From Aurantibacter_A sp965215845 (GTDB taxonomy: Bacteria > Bacteroidota > Bacteroidia > Flavobacteriales > Flavobacteriaceae), in contig CBDCEL010000004.1 of the NCBI GenBank assembly GCA_965215845.1, forward strand, positions 1,302,001 through 1,366,000: a stretch of 64,000 nucleotides of DNA, written 5' to 3'. Shown here in pieces: positions 8,867 through 16,905 of this stretch (its first letter is position 1; each line of letters begins with the position of its first letter). The notes below the pieces were generated by a model that did no database searches, was not told where the DNA came from, and was given only the letters and a program-made list of their open reading frames with translations. A program made the translations under genes and the position numbers.

Positions 8867-9538
8867 CTAGTTCAGCTTGAACTGAATATAAGTTATGGGT
8901 TTCTTTTGTTCAAGATACTGTTTTTCATAGAAGGTCTGTATTTTCAAAACCTCTTTGGGGCTGCCCTCGTTTTTATAGACATCGTGATTGGCATAAATGA
9001 TCTCAGCGTCAAGACCATGAAGTAGACCCAGGGTATAGCCGTGCATAAATTCACTATCGGTCTTAAGGTGGACAATCCCGTTTTCTTTCAAAACATGCTT
9101 GTACTTTTTTAGGAACTCTTTGTTGGTCAAGCGATGCTTTGTGCGTTTATATTTAATCTGTGGATCCGGGAAGGTCAACCATATTTCGGAAATTTCATTT
9201 TCAGCGAAAAGCAAATCGATCAATTCGATTTGGGTCCGTAAAAAGGCAACATTGTCCAGATTTTCTTCCAAAGCGGTTTTCGCCCCCCGCCACATACGCG
9301 CACCCTTTATGTCTATGCCAATAAAGTTCTTTTGCGAATTCTGTCTGGCCAACCCAACGGTATATTCGCCCTTGCCACAACCCAGTTCGAGAACAACAGG
9401 ATTATTGTTTTTAAAATGCTTGTGCCAGTTTCCCCTGTACTGAAACGCTCCATTGACAATGTCTTCCCGAGTTGGTTGAATTACATTATCGAATGTCTCA
9501 TTTTCCCTAAAACGTTTTAACTTGTTTTTACTTCCCAC
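8867..9538 (-). CDS. trmB: tRNA (guanine(46)-N7)-methyltransferase
   Basis: A 223-residue SAM-dependent methyltransferase that forms m7G46 in the variable loop of tRNAs. The SAM-binding motif LELGCGKGEYT (about residues 50-60) and the signature LTFPDPQIKYKRTKHRLT (about 120-137) identify it. The start codon is GTG (9538), as no nearby in-frame ATG fits the conserved N-terminus. First gene of a run with the LysE-type exporter and the ATL protein. Confidence 0.95.
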   Translation of the reverse strand: MGSKNKLKRFRENETFDNVIQPTREDIVNGAFQYRGNWHKHFKNNNPVVLELGCGKGEYTVGLARQNSQKNFIGIDIKGARMWRGAKTALEENLDNVAFLRTQIELIDLLFAENEISEIWLTFPDPQIKYKRTKHRLTNKEFLKKYKHVLKENGIVHLKTDSEFMHGYTLGLLHGLDAEIIYANHDVYKNEGSPKEVLKIQTFYEKQYLEQKKPITYIQFKLN

Positions 9539-9613
9539 TAAATCCAGAAAAATTTACCAATAACAAATCTAGCGTAAATCTTTAGGATTGTTGAACCCCC
9601 AAATAGTATTCTG

Positions 9614-10675
9614 TTACTGGGACTCAACTACTTTTTCGGCTTTCTCCAAGGTAAAGGAGAATTCAGATCCTGCACCAAGTACACTTTCCACGTAGATTTT
9701 TTCTCCATGGGCCTCAATGACATGTTTTACGATCGCAAGACCGAGACCCGAACCGCCCTCTTTTCTATTTCCGCTTTGATCGACCCTGAAAAACCGCTCG
9801 AATAAACGTGGCAAATGTTGTTCGTCAATACCCTCGCCGTTGTCGGTAACACGTACGATTACCTTGTTCTTGATCAAATCTTCGACACTGACTTCGGTCG
9901 TTCCATCTTTGTTGCCATACTTGATCGAATTAACCAAAAGATTCATCAGTACCTGTTGTATTTTTTCGCGATCGGCATGAACATAAATCGGTTTTAGATA
10001 GTCCATATCAAAAATGAGTGTCAACTTCTTTTTCAAAGCCTTCATCTCAAGAAGGTCGAACACGTTCTGAATCAAATCAACTATATCGAAGTCTTCTTTT
10101 TCAAGGTTAAGCTCACCAACTTCAAGTTTAGTGATCAAGTCAAGGTCTCTTACGATATAGATAAGTCTTTCAACACCCTTTTTGGCTCGCTGTAGGTATT
10201 TTTTTCGCACATTTTTATCGTCCAATGCCCCATCCAATAAAGTCTCGATATAACCTTGTACCGTAAACAATGGGGTTTTGAGTTCATGGGAGACATTGCC
10301 AAGAAAATCTTTTCGGTAGGCCTCACGAATCTTTAAGGTGTCGATTTCAATCTTCTTGTCGGCCGCGAATTTTTCAATTTCCTCAGTAAGGGTCTTCATA
10401 TCTGTCGTGACCGGATCCGACGTCAAATCAGACGACTCCAAAAGAGCCACATCATCATAAATCTGTTTTATTCTTCGATAGATGAATTTTTCGATCCGTA
10501 TCTGAAGAATGGCAAAACTGCCAACAAATATCAGGGCAAAAATACCGACCAATAGTAGCCAGTTATGAAATTCGTAATAATACGCAATCAGAAGGCCTAA
10601 CAAGGTACAAAAAGCAGTAATCACTAAAGATGAGCGCAGGGCAAATCGATAAGACCTCTTTAATCTAATGGCCAT
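9614..10675 (-). CDS. Membrane sensor histidine kinase, PhoR-like
   Basis: A 353-residue kinase: two N-terminal transmembrane segments (about residues 13-30 and 35-55) with almost no periplasmic loop, a linker, the dimerisation H-box FLGNVSHELKTPL (His about residue 131), and an HATPase_c domain with N box LVNSIKYG, G1 DNGEGI and G2 GSGLGLAI. The short loop argues against direct sensing of an external ligand. It lies downstream of the OmpR-type regulator at 10806-11501 after a 130-bp spacer and is probably its cognate kinase; the pair resembles PhoB/PhoR. Confidence 0.92.
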   Translation of the reverse strand: MAIRLKRSYRFALRSSLVITAFCTLLGLLIAYYYEFHNWLLLVGIFALIFVGSFAILQIRIEKFIYRRIKQIYDDVALLESSDLTSDPVTTDMKTLTEEIEKFAADKKIEIDTLKIREAYRKDFLGNVSHELKTPLFTVQGYIETLLDGALDDKNVRKKYLQRAKKGVERLIYIVRDLDLITKLEVGELNLEKEDFDIVDLIQNVFDLLEMKALKKKLTLIFDMDYLKPIYVHADREKIQQVLMNLLVNSIKYGNKDGTTEVSVEDLIKNKVIVRVTDNGEGIDEQHLPRLFERFFRVDQSGNRKEGGSGLGLAIVKHVIEAHGEKIYVESVLGAGSEFSFTLEKAEKVVESQ

Positions 10676-10805
10676 TTTTTTATTATTTCCAGCTAAAGAT
10701 AAAAATACATCGGAAAGAAATATCTTGTATCTAGGTGATTTGGAAGGCAGGTAAGTCCAACCTTTTCTTCATTAAACTGGGAGAGTGTGTTTACAGCCAG
10801 CGGTT

Positions 10806-11501
10806 CTACAAAACAAATTTATAGCCTACGCCCTTTACCGTTTTAAAGTGGTTCTCCCCGATTTTCTCCCTAAGCTTACGAATGTGGACGTCGATGGTAC
10901 GCCCACCAACGACAACCTCATTGCCCCAAACCCGGTCAAGAATCACCTCTCGTCTAAATACCTTGTTCGGCTTAGAGGTCAATAAGGCCAATAGTTCAAA
11001 TTCTTTTCTCGGCAATACAATCTCGTTGCCATTGTTGATAATCTTGTACTCTTCGCGATTAATGACGATGTCGCCGACCTTTACTATTTCTTCGGTATCC
11101 GTTTTGTCTTCTTTTAATCGTCTTAAGAGTGCCTTCACCTTGCTTACCAGAACCTTGGGCTTAATCGGCTTCGTAATATAATCGTCGGCTCCAGCATCAA
11201 ACCCCGCTACTTGAGAATAATCTTCGCCCCTAGCCGTTAAAAAAGTGATAATGGTATTTTCCAAACTCGGAGTGTTGCGCATCTGCTCACAAGCTTCAAT
11301 ACCGTCCATTTCGGGCATCATCACGTCTAAAATAACAAGGTGTGGTTTTTTCTTTTTGGCCTTGGATACACCCTCGACGCCGTTTTTGGCGGTATAGACT
11401 TGATATCCTGCCGCCTCGAGGTTGTAACTTACGATTTCCAAAATATCGGGTTCATCGTCTACCAAAAGTATTTTTATATCCTTCTTTTTCACTTTTTCCA
11501 A
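10806..11501 (-). CDS. OmpR/PhoB-family response regulator
   Basis: A 231-residue two-domain regulator. The receiver domain shows the acidic pair DDEPD, the phosphorylatable Asp in VILDVMMPEMDG (about residue 57), Thr in FLTARGED and Lys in ITKPIKP. The C-terminal winged helix ends with GGRTIDVHIRKLREKIG and GVGYKF, typical of PhoB/OmpR proteins. It should be phosphorylated by the kinase encoded downstream. A TACCTTTG -7 element lies about 30 bp upstream, next to a ten-base palindrome. Target genes cannot be told; phosphate control is only an analogy. Confidence 0.93.
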   Translation of the reverse strand: MEKVKKKDIKILLVDDEPDILEIVSYNLEAAGYQVYTAKNGVEGVSKAKKKKPHLVILDVMMPEMDGIEACEQMRNTPSLENTIITFLTARGEDYSQVAGFDAGADDYITKPIKPKVLVSKVKALLRRLKEDKTDTEEIVKVGDIVINREEYKIINNGNEIVLPRKEFELLALLTSKPNKVFRREVILDRVWGNEVVVGGRTIDVHIRKLREKIGENHFKTVKGVGYKFVL

Positions 11502-11826
11502 TTTGGAAGCTATTATTCGGGTATAGCCGTCAAAGGTAAATATAAGACATATGTCATAATACCAGTTTGCATCGATTCATAAAGTAACAATTAGGTAACC
11601 TTTAGTAAATGATTCCCTAACATCCATTTCTGCGTTTTAAGTTCATTCTGCATTGAATTAAAAGCTCACTTGGTTTTTCCGATAATATTTTCATCTTTTT
11701 TTGCGTTAAGTGCTTAATCATTCTATAGTGCATTTCATCGAATTTATGCCAAGATACAAGGGTTTAAGACCGAGGTCGGGCAAAGATTTTGTATGTTTGT
11801 GGTATATTTTTTGTTGATTACCCCAT
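11502..11826. other. Divergent intergenic region, 325 bp
   Basis: The spacer between the response regulator and the first small T9SS gene. It holds the minus-strand promoter elements listed at 11531-11555. On the plus strand, close to the T9SS gene, an AT-rich stretch TATATTTTTTG (from about 11803) may be its promoter. I see no RNA gene or further ORF. Confidence 0.5.
11531..11555 (-). promoter_or_regulatory. Promoter -7 box plus palindrome upstream of the response regulator
   Basis: On the minus strand TACCTTTG (11538-11531) matches the Bacteroidota -7 consensus TAnnTTTG and sits about 30 bp before the regulator start. GACATATGTC (11546-11555), a perfect ten-base palindrome, lies eight bases upstream of it, in the promoter spacer. 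This is a fitting place for an operator, possibly autoregulatory. Confidence 0.45.
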
Positions 11827-12135
11827 ATGAAGCACCTTTACCTAGTCATTACTTTTCTTTTTGTTTCGATGGCCTACGCACAAGATTCGCAGTCGCGTGG
11901 CGATATCGATGGGTTTAAGCTTTATCCTAATCCCGCCACCAATGGCAAGGTCTACGTTAGCACTACGGAAAGGGCTCCAAAGAAGATATTGATTTTTGAT
12001 GTATTGGGCACTCAGGTACTTCAAACGACCATAATCGGCAATGAATTGAGCCTTTCTGAATTGGATGCCGGGGTCTATATCATTCGCGTTTACCAGAACA
12101 ATAAGATGGCCACAAGAAAGCTAGTCATCAAGTAA
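11827..12135 (+). CDS. Small secreted protein consisting of a T9SS type A sorting domain
   Basis: A 102-residue protein. A signal peptide (MKHLYLVITFLFVSMAYAQ, about residues 1-19) is followed by roughly eight linker residues and then a full type A C-terminal domain: GFKLYPNPATNGKVYV, LSLSELDAGVYIIRV and the terminal RKLVIK. This domain normally directs a large cargo through the type IX secretion system and is removed or attached at the surface. Here there is no cargo. A close paralogue lies 180 bp downstream (38 identical residues of about 75 by eye). Function unknown. Confidence 0.88.
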   Translation: MKHLYLVITFLFVSMAYAQDSQSRGDIDGFKLYPNPATNGKVYVSTTERAPKKILIFDVLGTQVLQTTIIGNELSLSELDAGVYIIRVYQNNKMATRKLVIK

Positions 12136-12280
12136 CGATGGCTATGGCCTAGTTCCGTTTTGTATTCCCTTCCCTTCTCGATTATCGTCAAAAAAAGCCG
12201 ATGAACGACAGACATTTATTCATTTACCTACCTTTTATCGAATTTCACAACAAATATGAGGTGTAGGTAAAATCTTTCAT

Positions 12281-12288
12281 TACCTTTG
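12281..12288 (+). promoter_or_regulatory. -7 promoter box of the second small T9SS gene
   Basis: TACCTTTG matches TAnnTTTG exactly and is followed by the start codon 27 bases later. It gives the second T9SS mini-gene its own promoter rather than dependence on the first. Confidence 0.5.
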
Positions 12289-12314
12289 GGGTGTTGATCC
12301 CAAATCAATACTAA

Positions 12315-12638
12315 ATGAAAATAATCTACACTGCACTACTTTTGGTAGTTTCTTATGCTATGTCTGCTCAAGACATGGCCTCACTCCCAACACCTGAGAG
12401 TGATGAGATATCCGGTTTCAAATTATATCCCAACCCTGTGTTTGACGATGTGGTGTATATCACTACAAAGCACAATGCGGCAAAGACGGTAATCATCTAT
12501 GATGTCTTTGGAGAGATAATGCTACAAGATCGCATGCTGGGCAAATCACTATCCATCTCACAATTGGAAGCAGGCGTCTATGTCTTGCAGGTCACTGAGA
12601 ACAACAAGAGTATAACCAGAAAACTAGTGGTGAAGTAA
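12315..12638 (+). CDS. Second small secreted T9SS type A sorting-domain protein
   Basis: A 107-residue paralogue of the preceding gene. Signal peptide MKIIYTALLLVVSYAMSAQ, a linker of about fifteen residues, then GFKLYPNP, DVFGEIMLQ, LSISQLEAGVYVLQV and the terminal RKLVVK. Again the sorting domain is the whole mature protein. Tandem duplication with separate promoters suggests both copies are expressed. A strong stem-loop follows at 12666-12693. Confidence 0.88.
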   Translation: MKIIYTALLLVVSYAMSAQDMASLPTPESDEISGFKLYPNPVFDDVVYITTKHNAAKTVIIYDVFGEIMLQDRMLGKSLSISQLEAGVYVLQVTENNKSITRKLVVK

Positions 12639-12665
12639 TCACATAAACTCAACGGATGCTTTGGA

Positions 12666-12693
12666 CCCTGTTCTAAATTAGAGCAGGGTTTTT
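12666..12693 (+). terminator. Rho-independent terminator after the T9SS mini-genes
   Basis: CCCTGTTCT (12666-12674), loop AAATT, AGAGCAGGG (12680-12688) pair over nine positions with one G-U, followed by five T. It ends the T9SS transcript and also rules out the TTG at 12692 as start of the next gene. Confidence 0.85.
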
Positions 12694-12717
12694 GTTTAAA
12701 GCGGTTTCCGTTATCGC

Positions 12718-12725
12718 TATCTTTG
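12718..12725 (+). promoter_or_regulatory. -7 promoter box of the LuxE-type gene
   Basis: TATCTTTG (TAnnTTTG) ends eight bases before the ATG at 12734, so the transcript would begin almost at the start codon. Confidence 0.5.
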
Positions 12726-12733
12726 AACTTGGG

Positions 12734-13717
12734 ATGCCAGTGGACCTTAGCGACATATTCAATATTGATTCAACCGCTGAATTTGAATCTTTTGCACTTG
12801 AGATTTTCAAGTACCAATATCTCGAAAATGACGTATATAACAGGTTCTGCTCTCATTTGAAAGTCACTGATAAAACGGTCAAAAGCTCTTCGGAAATCCC
12901 TTTTTTGCCCATCAATTTCTTTAAGTTCAAAGAAGTGATTTCAGGCAATGACAAGATAAATACAGTTTTCACAAGCAGCGGAACCACTAATACCGGATCA
13001 AGCAAACACTATGTTACCGACATAAAATTGTACAGGACCAGTTACTTGACGGGTTTCGAGTTTTTTTATGGCGAGCCCTCCGATTATTGTATCCTCGCCT
13101 TGTTGCCCTCATATCTGGAACGAGGCGGTTCTTCTTTAATCTTCATGGTTGATGACCTAATAAAAAAAAGCTCTCATGCCGATAGCGGATTTTATTTGAA
13201 CGACTATGAAAAATTGTGCCAGAAGCTAGTTCAACTTGAAGGTGACGGTATAAAAACCTTGCTTATCGGTGTCTCATTTGCACTGCTTGAACTTGTAGAA
13301 CAATTTCAGTTCAATCTAAAACATACGGTAGTCATGGAAACTGGTGGAATGAAGGGGCGTCGGAAAGAAATCGTTCGAGAGGAGTTGCATCAACGACTTA
13401 AAAAGGGGTTCGGTGTTGAAAAAATTCATTCGGAATATGGAATGACCGAGCTGCTTTCGCAAGCCTATTCAAAAGGAGATGGTGTTTTTTATACACCCCC
13501 ATGGATGAAAATCATGACCCGGGATACTGAAGATCCATTTGGTCTTGCCAGGCTTGGAAAAACAGGAGGCATAAATATCATTGACCTTGCGAACATACAC
13601 TCTTGCTCCTTTATTGCCACACAAGATCTCGGCAAGCTTTATAGGGATGGAAGTTTCGAGGTTCTGGGCCGTTTTGACCACAGCGATATTCGTGGATGCA
13701 ATTTGATGGTGTTTTAA
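12734..13717 (+). CDS. LuxE/PaaK-type acyl-protein synthetase family protein
   Basis: A 327-residue protein of the acyl transferase group that includes LuxE (fatty acyl-protein synthetase) and is related to phenylacetate-CoA ligases. Visible marks are FTSSGTT (about residue 90), the adenylation-type Ser/Gly/Thr loop, METGGMKG, and HSEYGMTELLSQAYS (about 234-248), matching the YGxTE block of adenylating enzymes. It lacks the full C-terminal part of acyl-CoA ligases, as LuxE does. No lux genes are near; the acyl substrate is unknown. The ATG at 12734 was chosen because the longer TTG version would start inside the terminator stem region. Confidence 0.82.
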   Translation: MPVDLSDIFNIDSTAEFESFALEIFKYQYLENDVYNRFCSHLKVTDKTVKSSSEIPFLPINFFKFKEVISGNDKINTVFTSSGTTNTGSSKHYVTDIKLYRTSYLTGFEFFYGEPSDYCILALLPSYLERGGSSLIFMVDDLIKKSSHADSGFYLNDYEKLCQKLVQLEGDGIKTLLIGVSFALLELVEQFQFNLKHTVVMETGGMKGRRKEIVREELHQRLKKGFGVEKIHSEYGMTELLSQAYSKGDGVFYTPPWMKIMTRDTEDPFGLARLGKTGGINIIDLANIHSCSFIATQDLGKLYRDGSFEVLGRFDHSDIRGCNLMVF

Positions 13718-13718
13718 A

Positions 13719-14075
13719 CTAATTTTGTTTAGACCAGATATCACCGTTGTCTTTTCGCTCAAGGGTATTGCTGTCCCTGATCAAAAAATCGACCCTAAAG
13801 CTGGAAGTTGAGAGCCCTTCGATCGAAAGGGAATTCGATTGTTGCTTATAGGTAAATCGCTGGATAATATCCGTTCCTCCATATATCATATCCAATTCCG
13901 ACCCATTGATGAACTCTAGCCATTCGGTACAATTCATTTCTGGATTTCCTGTGTTGTCGCAATTCGCTATTTCATGTGTATAACGATCTCCGGCCGAGAA
14001 AATGAAAGTATCGTTATTATCGGAACAAGAAAAAACCGCCACCAAGATAACAAAGAACGACATCACTACTTTCAT
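13719..14075 (-). CDS. Small lipoprotein of unknown function
   Basis: A 118-residue protein with a lipoprotein signal (MKVVMSFFVILVAVFSCSDNN, lipid-bearing Cys 17) and an otherwise polar sequence with two further Cys (DCDN/MNCTEW region) that could form a disulfide. No known domain is evident. It follows tyrS by 18 bp on the same strand, so it is probably co-transcribed. It ends two bases from the end of the convergent LuxE-type gene. Confidence 0.65.
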   Translation of the reverse strand: MKVVMSFFVILVAVFSCSDNNDTFIFSAGDRYTHEIANCDNTGNPEMNCTEWLEFINGSELDMIYGGTDIIQRFTYKQQSNSLSIEGLSTSSFRVDFLIRDSNTLERKDNGDIWSKQN

Positions 14076-14093
14076 TCATAACTATTTATAAGC

Positions 14094-15389
14094 CTATACT
14101 ACTACCACCACAAAATAATTCCGTTTGCCTTTCTGTAGCAAAACGAACCTATCGTTGATCAAATCGGACTCGGTAATTATATGGTCTTCCTTAACTTTTT
14201 CCTTATTGACGGAAATCGAATTTTGTTTCAGTTCGCGACGCGCTTCGCCATTGGAACCCAAAAAGCCCGTTTTGGCCGATAGTGCGGCTATCATGTCAAG
14301 TCCATCTTTTAAATCAGCTTTGGAAACCTCGGCTTGTGGAACACCGTCAAAGACATCCAAAAATGTTTTCCCATCCAATTTTTTTAAGTCTTCGGATGTT
14401 GACTTCCCAAATAAGATATTGCTGGCCTGAACAGCATTGTTCAAATCTTCTTTGGAATGCACCATAACGGTAATCTCATCTGCCAAACGTTTTTGAAGGC
14501 TTCTAAGGTGTGGGGCCTCGTTATGGGTAGAGACCAGAAGCTGAATTTCCTCCTGAGATAAGAATGTAAAAATCTTAATATACTTTTCCGCGTCCGCATC
14601 CGAGGAATTCAACCAATATTGATAAAACTTATACGGCGAGGTTCTATTGGCATCCAACCACACATTGCCGTCTTCGGTCTTTCCGAATTTGGTTCCATCG
14701 GCCTTGGTAATCAAAGGGCAGGTTATTGCAAAGCCTTTCCCTCCCCCGACCCTTCGAATCAATTCAGTGCCAGTAACAATATTGCCCCATTGGTCGCTAC
14801 CACCCATCTGCAACGTACAATTATGGTTCTGATACAGGTATAAAAAATCATAGCCCTGAACGAGTTGGTACGTGAACTCGGTAAACGACATCCCTTCTTT
14901 GGCCTCGGCCGACAATCTTTTTTTGACAGAATCTTTGGCCATCATATAGTTCACCGTAATATGCTTACCAACATCACGAATGAAGTCAAGAAACGAGAAA
15001 TCTTTCATCCAATCATAATTGTTGACCAATTCAGCCGCATTTTCGGCCTCTGAATCGAAATCTAGGAAACGTGCCAATTGGTTTTTCAATGCCTCTTGAT
15101 TATGTCTCAAGACCTCTTCGTCGAGCAAGTTGCGTTCGGCCGATTTACCCGAGGGGTCGCCGATCATGCCGGTCGCCCCGCCTACAAGGGCAATCGGCCT
15201 GTGGCCTCCCAATTGAAAATGTCGCATCATCATTACTGCGACCAAATGTCCGATATGCAAAGAATCGGCCGTGGGGTCGATGCCGACATATGCGGTCTGC
15301 ATACCGCTTGCCAAATGCTCGTCTACACCGGGCATGGCATCATGCAACATCCCTCTCCATTTTAGTTCGTCAACAAAACTTTTGGCCAT
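14094..15389 (-). CDS. tyrS: Tyrosyl-tRNA synthetase
   Basis: A 431-residue class I synthetase. The HIGH motif reads HIGH in DSLHIGHL (about residues 41-48), the tyrosine-binding region shows QMGGSDQWGN (about 194-203), and the KMSKS equivalent is KFGKT (about 233-237). A C-terminal S4-type RNA-binding domain follows (about 360-431). The protein ends in five Val encoded by a GTG/GTA run, a mild oddity. It charges tRNA-Tyr. Confidence 0.97.
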   Translation of the reverse strand: MAKSFVDELKWRGMLHDAMPGVDEHLASGMQTAYVGIDPTADSLHIGHLVAVMMMRHFQLGGHRPIALVGGATGMIGDPSGKSAERNLLDEEVLRHNQEALKNQLARFLDFDSEAENAAELVNNYDWMKDFSFLDFIRDVGKHITVNYMMAKDSVKKRLSAEAKEGMSFTEFTYQLVQGYDFLYLYQNHNCTLQMGGSDQWGNIVTGTELIRRVGGGKGFAITCPLITKADGTKFGKTEDGNVWLDANRTSPYKFYQYWLNSSDADAEKYIKIFTFLSQEEIQLLVSTHNEAPHLRSLQKRLADEITVMVHSKEDLNNAVQASNILFGKSTSEDLKKLDGKTFLDVFDGVPQAEVSKADLKDGLDMIAALSAKTGFLGSNGEARRELKQNSISVNKEKVKEDHIITESDLINDRFVLLQKGKRNYFVVVVV

Positions 15390-15490
15390 TTTCGCGCTAA
15401 TTTCAGTTTCGCTGCAAATATAGTCGAATCAAAATATTCAACAGATTACCACCGCTATATTAATCCGTTGCAAATGGCTAATTTAGTCAC

Positions 15491-16498
15491 ATGATTTTGG
15501 TCACCGGAGGCACTGGTTTGTTAGGTTCACACCTTCTTTTTCGATTGGCGGAAAACAGCAATTCGATTCGCGCCATCTATAGGGCGAGCAGCAATCTCGA
15601 CAAAGTTAAAAAGCTATTTACGGCCTATTCCAAAAACGGGCAAAAACGTTTTGAAAAAATCGAATGGGTGCAGGCCGATATCAATGATATTCCGGCACTT
15701 GAAAAAGCATTTAAGGGCGTAACCTTAGTCTACCATTGTGCCGCGTTGATTTCTTTTGACCCAAAGGATTTCAGGAAATTACGCAAAATCAATACCAAGG
15801 GCACCGCGAATATTGTCAATCTATGTGTCACGAATGCCATTCAAAAATTGTGTTATGCAAGCACGATAGGCGCAATAGGCAAAAGTGTGAACGGTGAAAT
15901 GGCAACAGAGCAAACCGAATGGACCGAAACCGACAACAATGTTTACGCCCTAAGTAAATATGCCGCAGAATTGGAGGTTTGGCGCGGTTCTCAAGAGGGG
16001 CTACCTGTGGTAATGGTCAATCCGGGCGTCATCATAGGGCCAACGGATTGGAACCAAGGTTCAGGGAAACTTTTCAAGACGGCCAATCGCAATTACAACT
16101 TCTACCCACCCGGGGGTACGGGATTTATCACCGTGCATGACGTAGTTCGAATGATGATTCAACTAATGGACTCATCCATCAAAAACCAAAGATTTATCGC
16201 CGTCTCGGAAAACCTGACCTACCGTGAAATATTGACGAGAATATGCAATGTGCTCGATAAAAGCCCTCCCAAAAAACAATTGAAATTCTGGCAGCTTGAA
16301 CTTTTTCGTCCGGTCGATGCACTCTGGTCAAAGATAAGTGGCAATGAACGAAAATTGACGAAAAGTACAATTCGGTCATTTAGAAATCCACAGGTATTCG
16401 ACAATCAAAAGGCCAAAAAAGAATTGGATTTTGAATTTGAGGATTTAACGGAAACCATACAATTTACGGCTGGTCTTTTTTTGAAGGATTTGGCTTGA
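15491..16498 (+). CDS. NAD-dependent epimerase/dehydratase family protein (extended SDR)
   Basis: A 335-residue extended short-chain dehydrogenase. The nucleotide-binding motif VTGGTGLLGSHL opens the protein, and the catalytic pair is YALSK (about residues 155-159) with an upstream Ser in YASTIG. Members act on nucleotide sugars or on flavonol-like and 3-beta-hydroxysteroid-like substrates; the substrate cannot be named. It has a short promoter spacer shared with divergent tyrS. Its 3' end overlaps the convergent DUF4296 gene by 35 bases. Confidence 0.85.
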   Translation: MILVTGGTGLLGSHLLFRLAENSNSIRAIYRASSNLDKVKKLFTAYSKNGQKRFEKIEWVQADINDIPALEKAFKGVTLVYHCAALISFDPKDFRKLRKINTKGTANIVNLCVTNAIQKLCYASTIGAIGKSVNGEMATEQTEWTETDNNVYALSKYAAELEVWRGSQEGLPVVMVNPGVIIGPTDWNQGSGKLFKTANRNYNFYPPGGTGFITVHDVVRMMIQLMDSSIKNQRFIAVSENLTYREILTRICNVLDKSPPKKQLKFWQLELFRPVDALWSKISGNERKLTKSTIRSFRNPQVFDNQKAKKELDFEFEDLTETIQFTAGLFLKDLA

Positions 16499-16904
16499 TC
16501 GCCTTTTTGCCAAGGCTCGCATTCCTGATTGAGTCCCTTTTGAGCAACTTAAGACTGTCATTCAACTTTTTTATTTCCTTGAATCGTTTGACCTCTTCCT
16601 CCAATCGTGCCTCTACAGTTGAATATATAGATTCATATTCCATAGGTTTTGACGCATAGTATCGGTCACTTCGAACAAACTGCATGCTATCGATACCATA
16701 CTTTGAGAAAATGAATTCCATTGTTTCCACTCCGGCCCTTTCCATCTTATCAAAACTGGTTGTTCGGGCCGCATTGAGAATCGCCATATCATTCAAAATG
16801 GCGATCATTTTATCTCTGGGAATCAAATCTTCGGGCTCTTGTATCAATTTCTCTGCACAGGATAGCACCGATAACATCAATATGGTAACTACGAATCTCC
16901 TCAT
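16464..16904 (-). CDS. DUF4296 lipoprotein
   Basis: About 146 residues with a lipoprotein signal (MRRFVVTILMLSVLSC) and the block IPRDKMIAILNDMAILNAAR typical of the DUF4296 family of Bacteroidota. The C-terminal third is charged and likely helical. Function unknown. I use ATG 16904 because it opens the signal peptide and begins one base after the dihydroorotase stop; the longer reading starts with TTG. Translation is probably coupled to the upstream gene. Confidence 0.82.
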   Translation of the reverse strand: MRRFVVTILMLSVLSCAEKLIQEPEDLIPRDKMIAILNDMAILNAARTTSFDKMERAGVETMEFIFSKYGIDSMQFVRSDRYYASKPMEYESIYSTVEARLEEEVKRFKEIKKLNDSLKLLKRDSIRNASLGKKAIKPNPSKKDQP

Positions 16905-16905
16905 C

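Noticed and set aside
12692..12733. Upstream TTG start for the LuxE-type gene, adding 14 residues.
   Set aside because: It lies at the foot of a strong terminator and upstream of the predicted promoter box.
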